DNA of 64,000 bases. It comes from Halobacillus sp. A5. GTDB taxonomy: Bacteria; Bacillota; Bacilli; Bacillales; Halobacillaceae. The stretch lies in assembly GCF_024189315.1 (NCBI RefSeq), contig NZ_JAIZEO010000001.1, positions 1,054,001 through 1,118,000 of the forward strand. The letters run 5' to 3'. Each line of letters starts with the position of its first letter. The stretch's first letter is position 1. Shown piece after piece: positions 34,020-42,646 of the stretch. A program made the translations under genes and the position numbers. The notes under the pieces are model-generated. The model was given only the letters and a program-made list of their open reading frames with translations, did not search any database and was not told where the DNA came from.

Positions 34020-34334
34020 TTAAAGTTTTTCTTTTAAGAATTCAGATAAATCTTGTATCATTTTTTCATTTCTTCTGTAATAAGTCCACTTTCCGCGTCG
34101 TTCAGATTTCAATAAGCCAGCCCTCTGCATCATAGATAGATATTGAGATGTCGTTGATTGTGACAATTGGGCTTTCTTTTGAATAACTCCTACACATACG
34201 CCACCTTTCTCATCAATATTTTGAGGATCTTTGCCTGGAGGATTGTCAAAATGTTTATTTGGTTCCTTCAACCATCTCAATATCTCTATGCGTGTTTCAT
34301 TTGATAGAGCTTTAAAAATATTAATATTTATCAT
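34020..34334 (-). CDS. ArsR-family transcriptional regulator
   Basis: 104 aa winged helix: NIFKALSNETRIEILRWLKE, then AQLSQSTTSQYLSMMQRAGL and LKSERRGKWTYYRRNE. An insertion of about 25 residues (PNKHFDNPPGKDPQNIDEKG) before the recognition helix carries a single Cys (VCVGV). It probably senses a redox or thiol signal and controls the reductase next to it; that is inferred from context. Confidence 0.85.
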   Translation of the reverse strand: MININIFKALSNETRIEILRWLKEPNKHFDNPPGKDPQNIDEKGGVCVGVIQKKAQLSQSTTSQYLSMMQRAGLLKSERRGKWTYYRRNEKMIQDLSEFLKEKL

Positions 34335-34431
34335 GTTTTTATACTAATCTACTTTTCCCGATATGTCAATGTGAATGATTTGACAATTATTACGTTTAAC
34401 GGCATTGATAAAACCGAACGCCTCCTAGTTA

Positions 34432-34460
34432 CAGATTAGCTCCCTTTAGTTGAACAAATA
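34432..34460 (+). repeat. Array-repeat fragment, variant without the AAGACT arm
   Basis: GATTAGCTCCCTTTAGTTGA followed by ACAAAT. The same variant is seen at 33256, 37443 and 48728. It lies between the ArsR gene and the 34473 gene. Confidence 0.4.
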
Positions 34461-34472
34461 TTTTCCTATAAT

Positions 34473-34730
34473 TCATTTAGAAATTTCCAGCTTAATTTCT
34501 TCTTCGTGTTTCCCATACTCATCTCTCCATTTAATTATAAGAGATGTTTGTTTTATTTTATCTTGATAAAACGAAATGCTCTTATCTGTTCCAGTGGAAT
34601 CTCTTGGTGTTTGATGTACATTTTGAGCTGGTAGAGATCCACTACTTGTTCCTAATTCTTTTGGGAAATTCCATTTATATTCTCCATCCTCCACAGTTCC
34701 TTCTCCAGTAAACTTAAGTCTGTCGAACAC
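34473..34730 (-). CDS. Hypothetical protein, N-terminus uncertain
   Basis: At least 85 aa, with LKFTGEGTVEDGEYKWNFPK and TDKSISFYQDKIKQTSLIIK. GTG 34730 is the only standard start, but it has no good ribosome site, and the frame stays open up to the RidA stop, reading NIILLSGIIQKYWK. A lost start or truncation of an exported protein is likely. Not recognised. Confidence 0.5.
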   Translation of the reverse strand: MFDRLKFTGEGTVEDGEYKWNFPKELGTSSGSLPAQNVHQTPRDSTGTDKSISFYQDKIKQTSLIIKWRDEYGKHEEEIKLEISK

Positions 34731-34781
34731 TTTCCAATACTTCTGAATTATGCCTGATAACAGAATAATATTTACTTTATA

Positions 34782-35195
34782 TCACTTAGAAAATTCTTCG
34801 ATTGCTGCTACAGCTTCGATTTCCACTAATTGATTTGAATATCCTAATACTGTAACTCCAGATAAGGTGCTTGGTACATCGTGATCACCAAATTCACTTC
34901 TAATTGTTCCCCAGGCAGTTACCAGATCTGAACGATTTTGTGAAGCAACAAGAACCCTTGTATATACAACATCATCCAATGAAGCACCACACTCTTTCAA
35001 TGCTTCTTTTAAATTATTAACACAGGCTTCAGCTTGAAGCTCATAATCATTTGGATAAAGTATCTTTCCGTCTTTATTAAGAGGACAGGCACCTGCTAAG
35101 TATAGTAAATCCATTCCCGATGGTACTCGACTAGCATATGCGTAATCAGTTCGAGCTAAATTTGCTGAATGAATTAATGATATTCCTTTATTCAT
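34782..35195 (-). CDS. RidA/YjgF-family protein
   Basis: 137 aa. Family motifs include LYLAGACPLNKDGKILYPND, EACVNNLKEALKECGASLDD, VVYTRVLVASQNRSDLV, and VTVLGYSNQLVEIEAVAAI. RidA enzymes deaminate reactive enamine/imine intermediates; this one belongs to a more distant subgroup, because the usual C-terminal Arg-x-x-V is not in place. Lone gene in its unit. Confidence 0.85.
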   Translation of the reverse strand: MNKGISLIHSANLARTDYAYASRVPSGMDLLYLAGACPLNKDGKILYPNDYELQAEACVNNLKEALKECGASLDDVVYTRVLVASQNRSDLVTAWGTIRSEFGDHDVPSTLSGVTVLGYSNQLVEIEAVAAIEEFSK

Positions 35196-35330
35196 TTTAA
35201 GTTCTCCCTTTCTCTATAACATTTTCCCATAATATATCATTTCAGTTTCATGAGTACCCTGAATAACTACTTCGATAACATTTATACTTATTCCATTCTT
35301 ACGCCCAATTTCGGAAGATCGGTATTAAAA

Positions 35331-35371
35331 GAAAGCCCCAGTTTCTATAAGACTTTATTTCGAGATATATT
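35331..35371 (+). repeat. Array-repeat copy
   Basis: AAGCCCCAGTTTCTATAAGA then CTTTATTTCGAGATAT. A second partial copy (ACGCCCAATTTCGGAAGATC) begins at 35301, so two copies lie here in tandem, both in the common orientation. Confidence 0.65.
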
Positions 35372-35423
35372 GAATCAGATTCTCCACTAACTCCCCCGTT
35401 AATACAATCAGGGTGACTGCATT

Positions 35424-35756
35424 CTATTTATTTGCCTTTGCAAATGTTGAAGGTGAAAATGATACTTTATATTTTCCTTCAAGCTCTTTCTGTACTTTTT
35501 CTGTTAGTTTTAATCCTTCTATATTATGCTCTTCTTCAAGTTCAACCCCATTAGGAACTATTCCATCTTTATACCAATCTATCCATTCACCATACTTCCC
35601 TATCCATTTCATTAACTCCAACTTTAAAGCGAGTTCAATTGGAATCTCTTCTATATCAAGGTTACAATTACACTGATTACACCAAATAGGGTCTGCCCCC
35701 ACATCCCCCTCAACTTTTAATTCAATTGTTTCTTTGTGTTTACATAGACATCTCAT
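35424..35756 (-). CDS. Hypothetical protein with Cys-rich N-terminus
   Basis: 110 aa. CLCKHKE at residues 3-9 and CNQCNCN at about 26-32 could bind zinc. The rest is helical (IELALKLELMKWIGKYGEWI). Not recognised. Confidence 0.6.
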   Translation of the reverse strand: MRCLCKHKETIELKVEGDVGADPIWCNQCNCNLDIEEIPIELALKLELMKWIGKYGEWIDWYKDGIVPNGVELEEEHNIEGLKLTEKVQKELEGKYKVSFSPSTFAKANK

Positions 35757-35780
35757 ATTGTTTTCACTCTCCTTTGCAAC

Positions 35781-35820
35781 TATCGCTCCCCGTTTGCGGA
35801 AGACTCGAAATTGAGATATG
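35781..35820 (+). repeat. Array-repeat copy
   Basis: TATCGCTCCCCGTTTGCGGA then AGACTCGAAATTGAGATATG. The arm CTCGAAATTGAG keeps its inverted symmetry although the bases differ from CTTGAATTCAAG elsewhere. Confidence 0.7.
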
Positions 35821-35919
35821 TGACACTAAAACAAATCTCTTGTTTAACACAATTATTTTTGTCTGAATTTTCTCAGTGTCTTATAATAAATTTAAATTAC
35901 AAAAACTGGAGGTTTGCTT

Positions 35920-36414
35920 ATGGAGTACAATACTATAAATCCATCAATAACATTAGTTGAGTATAAGGATACATACAAGAATCTATTATCCGACTACTAC
36001 TTACCCGAAGAACAACTGAATTTTACAAGTCTCCCATTAGAAAAAATTCATAATTCGAATGTGACGAAAACTTCTTCTCATATATTAATCCTGGATAATA
36101 ATAAACCAGCAGGGTATTTCGCATTGGAAGACGGTGAGAAAGTTAAGAGATATAGTGATAATCCAAAAGCCAGAGTTTTGACAGCTTTCTCGATTAATTC
36201 TAAGTTTCAAGGTAAGGGGATCGCCAAAGAAGGGTTAAAATTACTACCTTCTTTTGTAAGAGAAACTCTGCCCGATGTCGATGAAGTAGTTCTTGGGGTC
36301 AACAAAAGAAATACTGCAGCAATAACCCTATACTTAAAGACCGGTTTTGTAGATGAAAACAAAACTTATGAAGGTCCAAAAGGTCCTCAACATATTTTGC
36401 ATTTGCATATCTGA
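35920..36414 (+). CDS. GNAT acetyltransferase (only plus-strand gene of the array)
   Basis: 164 aa from ATG 35920, placed by TGGAGG; TTG 35914 is too close to it. NSKFQGKGIAKEGLKLLPSF is the acetyl-CoA motif and NKRNTAAITLYLKTGFVDEN the C-terminal one. It is flanked by repeat copies at 35781 and 36461 like its neighbours but reads in the opposite direction. Substrate unknown. Confidence 0.85.
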   Translation: MEYNTINPSITLVEYKDTYKNLLSDYYLPEEQLNFTSLPLEKIHNSNVTKTSSHILILDNNKPAGYFALEDGEKVKRYSDNPKARVLTAFSINSKFQGKGIAKEGLKLLPSFVRETLPDVDEVVLGVNKRNTAAITLYLKTGFVDENKTYEGPKGPQHILHLHI

Positions 36415-36460
36415 TCAATAGGGAGCTTGGTGCTCCCTAATTGCTTTCATCTTATTTCCA

Positions 36461-36502
36461 GTATAGCCCCAGTTTTTATAAGACTTGAATTCGAGACATT
36501 TC
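36461..36502 (+). repeat. Array-repeat copy
   Basis: GTATAGCCCCAGTTTTTATA then AGACTTGAATTCGAGACAT. Lies between the GNAT gene and the next minus-strand gene. Confidence 0.75.
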
Positions 36503-36549
36503 CATCACTATAACTATTAAAAAAACCATCCTTAGTAAACAAAATGATT

Positions 36550-36867
36550 CTATTTCTCAGGTTGAATAAAATTCCTTTTCCTTACTAATAAAATTACAGT
36601 AACAATGACTATACAAATTAAAGTGATTGCAATTATGGAGAGCATTCCCCCAAATAATAAGAATTCATTGATTGGTCCTGCATACTTAAACCATAACAAT
36701 GCACTAATGAGACCAAAGACAAAAATAAAGCAACTTGCTAAAATTACATTTTCTAACATCTTTTTATTTTTCATCAAACCTCGCTTAGCTGCAATATAGC
36801 TTAATACTGCGCCCAATAAAATAAGTGTAGATAACCCACTAAATACAAGCACAGTCATTAGATACAT
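36550..36867 (-). CDS. Three-span membrane protein
   Basis: 105 aa with spans at about 3-25, 36-60 and 70-97, separated by short charged loops, and a C-terminal RKRNFIQPEK. ATG 36867 has a modest AAAGGAGA site. Function is unknown. Confidence 0.65.
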   Translation of the reverse strand: MYLMTVLVFSGLSTLILLGAVLSYIAAKRGLMKNKKMLENVILASCFIFVFGLISALLWFKYAGPINEFLLFGGMLSIIAITLICIVIVTVILLVRKRNFIQPEK

Positions 36868-37020
36868 CTCCTTTTGAGTAAATCTAGTTAAGGTTATTTA
36901 TTTCTTCAGCGTAATTTTATTCCGAATGGATCGTTAGAGCATTCTATAACACGAAAATCTCCTCTACAGATAGCCTTCACTAAAAACTCACAAAATTTAT
37001 CTGCTTTAGCTTCAAAACTG

Positions 37021-37122
37021 GTTATTATCTCGAAACTGAGTCTTACCCAATTACTCGGTAGCGAAAGCGAGTGCTCATATTGAACAATCGCCCCGTTTAT
37101 GTAATACTCGGATTCGAGATAT
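37021..37122 (+). repeat. Array repeat, full-length copy 2
   Basis: About 102 bp. Left arm TTATCTCGAAACTGAGTCTT (37024-37043), inner GCGAGTGCTC and GAACAATCGC, CCCC (37091-37094), then right arm TAATACTCGGATTCGAGATA. It aligns almost base for base with the copy at 32691 and shares GTGCTCATATTGAACAATCG-like core. The arm CTCGGATTCGAG preserves pairing by paired changes. Confidence 0.85.
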
Positions 37123-37156
37123 CTCTTACTGTTCTTTTATTTTAGCACCCGTTAGT

Positions 37157-37351
37157 TTAAAAGTCCTGTGCAATTAAACTATAAACAAAAGGAATAAAAA
37201 GAGCTAACCCAAGACAAATTATAGCTACCATTTTTGACTGGTTAGCGAGCCGTTTATCACCTTTTTGTAGATTTTCTATAAAATTAAGGGTATAGGAAAA
37301 ACACAAAATGATTAGCAAAATCGAAATAAAACTTATCCATCCTAAATTCAC
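37157..37351 (-). CDS. 64-aa two-span membrane protein
   Basis: Spans WISFISILLIILCFSYTL and MVAIICLGLALFIPFVYSL are joined by a basic loop (NLQKGDKRLANQSK). Unknown function. Confidence 0.6.
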   Translation of the reverse strand: MNLGWISFISILLIILCFSYTLNFIENLQKGDKRLANQSKMVAIICLGLALFIPFVYSLIAQDF

Positions 37352-37442
37352 ATAATCGCCTCCCTTGACAGTTCAATTAACCTGATTCGTTAGTTCAATA
37401 TTTTCGTCTATATATTTAGAAATGGGGACCAACCATTATTCA

Positions 37443-37472
37443 AGATTAGCTCCCGATTGTTTAACAAGTTGT
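37443..37472 (+). repeat. Array-repeat fragment, variant type
   Basis: GATTAGCTCCCGATTGTTTA then ACAAGTTG, lacking the AAGACT arm. Sits directly before the esterase stop. Confidence 0.4.
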
Positions 37473-37473
37473 T

Positions 37474-38322
37474 TTATTCCCTTTCATTAATATTGGAGAT
37501 ATTAATAGAAAACTCCCCAAAACTTAATTGTCCTAAAGCAAACTTTGTACTTTGAACAAACCTACGTTCATTTTTAGTTAGTTCACGTTTTGCTACCTTT
37601 TCAATCCATTCTTGCTCAAAGTCTAAACTATCTAAAATATGCTTTTGTTTTGAAAAAGCTTCATGGTATCTTAATCCAAATTTTCTTTGGGATATAGCAT
37701 TAATATGAATGCCATCTGGATTTGCTGATAAGCCTTTTGATGTTACAAAATAGCAATTTTTTTCGGTATGAGCAACTTTAGATAATACCTGGTTGATTTG
37801 TTTATATTCTACAGCGCTTTTTTCAAATCCGACTTCTCCAAGGTAATGGCCCAACTCACCGATAATAATCGGGATATCTGGTGCATTCAATTCTTCTCTC
37901 AAATGTTTAAATAATGAACGCAACTTTTCTTCATACGTCTTATAACGTTCTCCGTAACTGTCACTTTCTCCTTGATGCCACAGAATTCCCACTATTTCAC
38001 TTGTTTCCATAGCAAATTTTGCTTCAGAAATTGCATGTCTTGTTAATAGTCCATCAATTGTCCACTCATCAATAGAGCTTCCTCCTTCAGCACATGGTAT
38101 CAACCCAATGGACTCACCCGGATGATCCTCCGTCCAAGCCTGAGCAAAAGAGGCTGATGGACCAACACCAGATACGTGGCGATCAAAATTAATCGGTTCT
38201 GCCATCATTTGCCATCTGCCGTTTCGCAACACATTTATATGCTCATTATAAATCGGCGCTACATCCTTAATAAATCCTCTACCTGCCATATTTGATTGTC
38301 CGATTAATAAAATAGATTTCAT
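37474..38322 (-). CDS. Sialate O-acetylesterase-like (SASA) carbohydrate esterase
   Basis: 282 aa from ATG 38322 (GAAAGAAGG upstream). ILLIGQSNMAGRG carries the GQSNM nucleophile block, GILWHQGESDS the central block, and NPDGIHINAISQRKFG the Asp-x-x-His dyad. The family removes acetyl groups from sugars. No signal peptide, so it acts inside the cell. Confidence 0.85.
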   Translation of the reverse strand: MKSILLIGQSNMAGRGFIKDVAPIYNEHINVLRNGRWQMMAEPINFDRHVSGVGPSASFAQAWTEDHPGESIGLIPCAEGGSSIDEWTIDGLLTRHAISEAKFAMETSEIVGILWHQGESDSYGERYKTYEEKLRSLFKHLREELNAPDIPIIIGELGHYLGEVGFEKSAVEYKQINQVLSKVAHTEKNCYFVTSKGLSANPDGIHINAISQRKFGLRYHEAFSKQKHILDSLDFEQEWIEKVAKRELTKNERRFVQSTKFALGQLSFGEFSINISNINERE

Positions 38323-38468
38323 AGAAAAACCTTCTTTCTTTGTTTGCATAGGTCTAATTAGACTAAACAGGATTAAGAGTATTCTTAATTAGACTTTTTA
38401 GTCAAGTCGATTTTGTCTTTATTCAACTAACCCCATTTGCATAACTTAACGGAGCAAACCCTTGTGTT

Positions 38469-38510
38469 AAAGATTAGCCCCAGATTGTGTAAGACTCGAT
38501 TTCAAGATAC
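38469..38510 (+). repeat. Array-repeat copy
   Basis: AAAGATTAGCCCCAGATTGT then GTAAGACTCGATTTCAAGAT. Between the esterase and the DinB gene. Confidence 0.75.
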
Positions 38511-38548
38511 TCTAAAAAAGCTTATCTGATCTACAATGAAATAAATAA

Positions 38549-39085
38549 CTATTCTTTTGACATCATTTTTCTAATTATCCTTATTTGACCTCTATGGTTG
38601 ATTTCATCTTCAAAAACATGAAACCCAATAAAATAGTTATTAGAGGGATAATGGTCCCAAAGCCGGTTTTCGTATAACCATTCATCGGTCATCATCTCAA
38701 ATTTCTGAAGTGTTCTATGTCTAATTTCTTCAAGTTTTGTGATATAAAAATCTAGTGGATATCCATTAATGTTTTTTCTTCCTTTTTCTCCAAGACTATA
38801 AGGGGATCCCCATTCCAACATTTCCTGTTCATTTGGTCTTCGGCCATCAAAAATTTCTATTTGAAACCCTTTCTCTACAGCAGCTATATGTAATAAAAGA
38901 GCTCCAATACTATTCCCCTCCCTACTTGGTAAAAAATCCAATTCAGAGGTTGTTAGGCCTGATACAGCATCCAGCGTTGTTTTTCTCACATAGTTCATTT
39001 GCGACACTAGATGACCTATTTGTGGAGTGAATCCTTTTAATGACCCTATTTTACTTCCAATTGAAACACTTCCTTTCCATAACAA
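38549..39085 (-). CDS. DinB family protein
   Basis: Up to 178 aa. FTPQIGHLVSQMNYVRKTTL, then IGALLLHIAAVEKGFQIEIF and FHVFEDEINHRGQIRIIRKM carry the metal histidines. The TTG at 39085 has no ribosome site; AAGGAAGTG lies inside the frame and would serve an ATT at 39061, so the true start is uncertain. It abuts the kinase gene with no spacer or repeat, the one clear two-gene unit in the array. Confidence 0.82.
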   Translation of the reverse strand: MLWKGSVSIGSKIGSLKGFTPQIGHLVSQMNYVRKTTLDAVSGLTTSELDFLPSREGNSIGALLLHIAAVEKGFQIEIFDGRRPNEQEMLEWGSPYSLGEKGRKNINGYPLDFYITKLEEIRHRTLQKFEMMTDEWLYENRLWDHYPSNNYFIGFHVFEDEINHRGQIRIIRKMMSKE

Positions 39086-39628
39086 TCATACTATCTTCAC
39101 TACATTTTTAGTGATAATATCTGCAACCTCAAATTTAGGTAGTGCACCGTCTACAATTAGGTCAGAATTTGGTTTTGTCGTATCTAACATAGTAAGATAA
39201 CCTCGCCTCCCTCTAGCTAAGTAGTTATCTAAATCCAGTAATATATCTTCAGCAGAACCACTTTTAAAATCTCTATTTATTCTGCGTGCCATTGCAATAT
39301 CCAATGGAGTATCAATAAACACGGCAAAATCAATAAGACTACTTGTTTTATTATGTAAATATGCAAATGGAAAATCTAATATTATGTACTCTAGAGGTTC
39401 AGTAAGGAACTGTTTTATATCTCTAATAAGTGGTGATAAGTCCCAATCATCAGGGTTACAGCCATTATCAATCCATTTAATTATGTCTTTAGGAGCTTCA
39501 AAATCATAGTCATCAAAATATATCGTTTTACTATTTGGTAGCTTCCCATTTAAGCAAGAAGCAATTGTCGTTTTTCCGCCGCCTGAAACCGCAGCAATAG
39601 CAATTACCATTGGTGATTTTCTTTTCAT
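39086..39628 (-). CDS. P-loop nucleoside kinase-like protein
   Basis: 180 aa. Walker A is AAVSGGGKTTIA (residues 12-23). DDYDFEAP resembles the substrate-binding DDFY segment of uridine kinase, and MARRINRDF the lid arginines. It likely phosphorylates a small metabolite. It runs directly into the DinB gene, suggesting translation coupling. Confidence 0.78.
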   Translation of the reverse strand: MKRKSPMVIAIAAVSGGGKTTIASCLNGKLPNSKTIYFDDYDFEAPKDIIKWIDNGCNPDDWDLSPLIRDIKQFLTEPLEYIILDFPFAYLHNKTSSLIDFAVFIDTPLDIAMARRINRDFKSGSAEDILLDLDNYLARGRRGYLTMLDTTKPNSDLIVDGALPKFEVADIITKNVVKIV

Positions 39629-39666
39629 TAAACTCCTCCAATATTTCCGTTTGTTATTTAAATTAT

Positions 39667-39724
39667 GGCGAGTACTCTATTGAGCAATCGCCCCAGTTTT
39701 CATAAGACTTGAATTCAAGATAAT
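39667..39724 (+). repeat. Array-repeat copy with inner hairpin
   Basis: GGCGAGTACTCTATTGAGCA, then ATCGCCCCAGTTTTCATAAG and ACTTGAATTCAAGATAATC. The arm holds the perfect 12-bp palindrome CTTGAATTCAAG. Confidence 0.8.
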
Positions 39725-39773
39725 CTATTTTTTAATAGGCTCTGTTAAATTTCAATGTTGATATTTATATATA

Positions 39774-39802
39774 GAAAAAGGACTTCTAATTATCGGAAGT
39801 CC
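39774..39802 (-). terminator. Terminator after the nucleotidyltransferase gene
   Basis: GGACTTC (39780-39786) pairs with GAAGTCC (39796-39802); the minus strand then reads TTTTTC. Confidence 0.8.
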
Positions 39803-39861
39803 AGTAATGAACTAATGCCTTATTAATCTAATGCTCTCTTCAAGTGAAAAGTGAGACATTA

Positions 39862-40704
39862 TCAAAGAGGTAAATGTATTTCCCTTGTTGGGTTATACAC
39901 ATTTAGCCACTGTTCTGTTTCCGCCTCAATCCAATTCCCAAAATGATTCAAGAATTTTACTGTTTCTTCTGAACTTGATAAGGGGTTGATTGAGTACCAA
40001 AGAGCTGTCCTCATCTCTTGTTCTTTTTCAGGATAATGCTTGGAGAATAGTTCGAAAGCTGGGTATAAGTCCCTTGTGTATGAGTGCTCTTTATCAATGA
40101 CAAGCACTCCACCAGCCCTCACAATAATTCTCATTACCCACGAACACCAATCCTTTATGTCCTCTATGTCATTATTTCCAGATAAACCTTGCTTAGCAGT
40201 ATCAATAAGAGATGTTAAGTGAATAAGATGTTCATTCGCCAATGATATATCAGGTTTATAATCAGGGAGCTTATTTATTAGGTTTTCACCATAAACACAA
40301 ACGCCATATGTTTTTAGAATAAAGGGAATCATTGAGCAATATTTGGACTCCTCAAACTCAATTAAAGGGGAGAATCCGAATTCCACACCGTTTATAAAAC
40401 GGAATTTTTGGTCAATAAATTGTTCAGTTTCCTCAACCCAATCAAGGTCAATATCTTGAGGATTCGAATAAGTTACTATGATCACGTCAACATCAGATAC
40501 ACCTTCAATGTCTAACCCTCTTGGCACAGACCCTCTTATATAAATGCTGTGAATTTCCTTTGGTAAAGCGATAAGACAACTTTCATTTATTAGTCTGATT
40601 ACCTCTAGAAATTTATTATTGATTTTTTCGGGTTTAGACTCGTTTACTATATATCCTTTATCGTCTATAGAACATAAAGAACCTATTTTTCTAATTTCAG
40701 TCAT
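39862..40704 (-). CDS. Nucleotidyltransferase-domain protein (aminoglycoside-transferase-like)
   Basis: 280 aa. IYIRGSVPRGLDIEGVSDVD with DVDVIIV gives the GS...D-x-D metal motif of the polymerase-beta superfamily. The C-terminal half is helical and resembles aminoglycoside nucleotidyltransferases in layout. Target unknown. Confidence 0.8.
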   Translation of the reverse strand: MTEIRKIGSLCSIDDKGYIVNESKPEKINNKFLEVIRLINESCLIALPKEIHSIYIRGSVPRGLDIEGVSDVDVIIVTYSNPQDIDLDWVEETEQFIDQKFRFINGVEFGFSPLIEFEESKYCSMIPFILKTYGVCVYGENLINKLPDYKPDISLANEHLIHLTSLIDTAKQGLSGNNDIEDIKDWCSWVMRIIVRAGGVLVIDKEHSYTRDLYPAFELFSKHYPEKEQEMRTALWYSINPLSSSEETVKFLNHFGNWIEAETEQWLNVYNPTREIHLPL

Positions 40705-40941
40705 ACTTAAAAGTCCCCATTTCTTTGGATTTATTCAGGGACCACGTAGTTTATAGGGGGCTTATACGCTTCCCTTAAATCAATTGAACCCCAGTAATAG
40801 TTATTTTCATTTTCATAAACAACGCCTCCTTTAAGAATCTATATAGTTCAAAAATGCAATATTATTTATACTTTGAACTTAGATAACCAGAGTGTATCAT
40901 AAGTTTCCACACTTGGGATTAAATTCCGTTTGCTTATCATA

Positions 40942-41268
40942 TCATTCTTGTGACTTCGTTTCTCTGGTGATGAAAGCTCTCCAACATTTGAACCACGCAA
41001 GGTAATTGTTCAGATACTTGGTCGCCACCCCGTTAAAGCGCTGTATCCACCCTTTCAGCCTTCGGTGGTAGTAATTAACGATCTGGATGTGATAAATACC
41101 CTTGGTGCGGATTTTACCGTCCGATTTGAATTGATAGATAGTCATACCATTATCAAACGCATATGTTTTAAAGGCACGCCAAGCATCGGTACATAGCACA
41201 TTCTCACTCGAAATTTTACGCCCGATGGCTTTGTATGTATGTAAATAAGCTAGGGGCTTATTTTGCAA
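40942..41268 (-). pseudogene. IS1595/ISXO2-like transposase, C-terminal fragment
   Basis: 108 aa: NKPLAYLHTYKAIGRKISSE, CTDAWRAFKTYAFDNGMTIY, KSDGKIRTKGIYHIQIVNYY and HRRLKGWIQRFNGVATKYLN. This is the end of the ISXO2-like domain, including the late Tyr-His-x-x-Leu-Lys region. The catalytic N-terminal part is missing, and its 5' end meets a repeat copy at 41261. Confidence 0.75.
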
Positions 41269-41309
41269 ATGCCCCCGATACAGTAAGAATTAATTCCGAG
41301 ATATCTCGT
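41261..41309 (+). repeat. Array-repeat copy
   Basis: TTTTGCAAATGCCCCCGATA then CAGTAAGAATTAATTCCGAG and ATATCTCG. Diverged in the arm (AAGAATTAATTC). Confidence 0.55.
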
Positions 41310-41351
41310 TTGAGAAACTAGCCATTTTCTTTGTTAATGTAGAGATAAGAA

Positions 41352-41804
41352 TTAACTTTTTAAAACTCTCGAAATCATCTGTTTGCCGTCTGACTCCCCA
41401 TGGATTAGTGTTACTGGAAGTAAGTTAAGAACTTGAAGGTAGGACAAAAAAATAAAGCTATCTACATAATTCCTAAAATAGAAGAACTCATATCCTGTAA
41501 ATATATCAAGTATAACAGCTGTAGCAAGGTTGAAAATAATTCCTCCTAATAGAAATAAAGAAGTTTGAAATTTTGTCATTTTTCCTTCCATATCTTCATT
41601 GAGTGTTACCCAACCGAAAGCAAAATACGCTGACTTAATACTTAACAAGTCTTTCTCAAAAATTACTTTTCCCATCCCTATTGAAATCTCTTCTATTTTC
41701 TGTGAGAATAGCTTTGCAAAAAAAGCATGACCAAACTCATGAACAATTGAAACTATTGGAAAAAGAATAAACATATATATTAAAAAGTTAAATGCAAAAT
41801 CCAT
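41352..41804 (-). CDS. M50-type intramembrane zinc metallopeptidase-like protein
   Basis: 150 aa. HEFGH (residues 22-26) is the zinc-binding motif. NLLPVTLIHGESDGKQM near the C-terminus supplies the third ligand. Three to four membrane spans. Small for the site-2 protease family, similar to minimal M50B members. Cleavage target unknown. Confidence 0.8.
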   Translation of the reverse strand: MDFAFNFLIYMFILFPIVSIVHEFGHAFFAKLFSQKIEEISIGMGKVIFEKDLLSIKSAYFAFGWVTLNEDMEGKMTKFQTSLFLLGGIIFNLATAVILDIFTGYEFFYFRNYVDSFIFLSYLQVLNLLPVTLIHGESDGKQMISRVLKS

Positions 41805-41848
41805 GACCTCTCTCCTTAGTCACACCGATTATGTAAGATAATTACTTC

Positions 41849-41894
41849 TTAAGCAATAGCCCCAAATAGTTGAAGACTTGAAATCAAGATAATT
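41849..41894 (+). repeat. Array-repeat copy
   Basis: CTTAAGCAATAGCCCCAAAT then AGTTGAAGACTTGAAATCAA and GATAATTC. GGGGCTATTGC on the minus strand is the same junction sequence that is interrupted by the group II intron. Confidence 0.8.
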
Positions 41895-41915
41895 CCCACT
41901 TCCAGTGAGTAAATT

Positions 41916-42458
41916 TCAGCAATCCAGACTTATAATTCTTTCTTTAATTCCATATTGAACCAAGCCTTTATAAGGATCCCCTTCAATACCTAATAGCTCA
42001 CAGAACGCTGGTTCAGTCTTATACCCCTGTTTTTTGAGTTCAATAACTTTACCTTTAAGCGACGGATTATTTTTTAAGAGTTCGTATTCAATAATCATAT
42101 GTAAATAAGCGTTCTGACGCTCTATAGGTTGATTTTGGCCAAAGAGTTCTAATTCAAATTTGTCATAGAAGAAATTCGCCTTAACAACTCTATGTCCTAA
42201 TATAGTTGTTCTTTTCAAAGTAAAGCCAGGCATATTTCCATAAAGGTTGTTTAGCTTATTTCCAAACAGCTTTAGGTCTTTGACTTCCATAACGATGTCG
42301 AGATCTGAATTATCTAAGTCAACACCAATGGGAACAGTTCCACAAAGCACAGGATTGTAGATACTCAATTCATCAAATATATCCAGTTCTGTAATAGTGC
42401 TATAAGCATTTCGTTGCTTTTTATTACCTTCTTTCATTCTTTCGAAAAGATCAACCAA
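41916..42458 (-). CDS. DUF4269-type nucleotidyltransferase
   Basis: 180 aa. MKEGNKKQRNAYSTITEL then VLCGTVPIGVDLDNSDLDIV matches the DUF4269 N-terminus, with the GT...SDLD metal site. IIEYELLKNNPSLKGKVIEL follows. TTG 42458 is preceded by GGGGGG. Biochemical role unknown. Confidence 0.8.
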   Translation of the reverse strand: MVDLFERMKEGNKKQRNAYSTITELDIFDELSIYNPVLCGTVPIGVDLDNSDLDIVMEVKDLKLFGNKLNNLYGNMPGFTLKRTTILGHRVVKANFFYDKFELELFGQNQPIERQNAYLHMIIEYELLKNNPSLKGKVIELKKQGYKTEPAFCELLGIEGDPYKGLVQYGIKERIISLDC

Positions 42459-42520
42459 CAGATTCCCCCCTAATAAAGCACATTAGAAAAGCATCCAAAT
42501 ACTAAAGTATGTTAATAAAG

Positions 42521-42534
42521 AATTGTTAGCAATA
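42521..42534 (+). repeat. 3' exon half of the intron-split array repeat
   Basis: AATTGTTAGCAATA on the plus strand (TATTGCTAACAATT in the intron's sense) restores GGGGCTATTGC when joined to the other half at 47286-47290, as in the intact copy at 41849. Confidence 0.65.
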
Positions 42535-42572
42535 GGTAAGCGTTTGAGGTTATCTCCGGCTTTTCCCCTGCT

Positions 42573-42611
42573 CCACACCGGACGTGCTAGTTTCCCAGCA
42601 TCCGGCGTTCC
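42573..42611 (-). ncRNA. Group II intron domain V
   Basis: On the minus strand GGAACGCCGGATGCTGGGAA then ACTAGCACGTCCGGTGTGG forms the short stem with CCGGA/TCCGG and a GAAA loop typical of domain V. Domain VI follows to 42535. Confidence 0.75.
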
Positions 42612-42646
42612 ATCTAAAGGTATGTACTAAATTATAAGTTCCTATG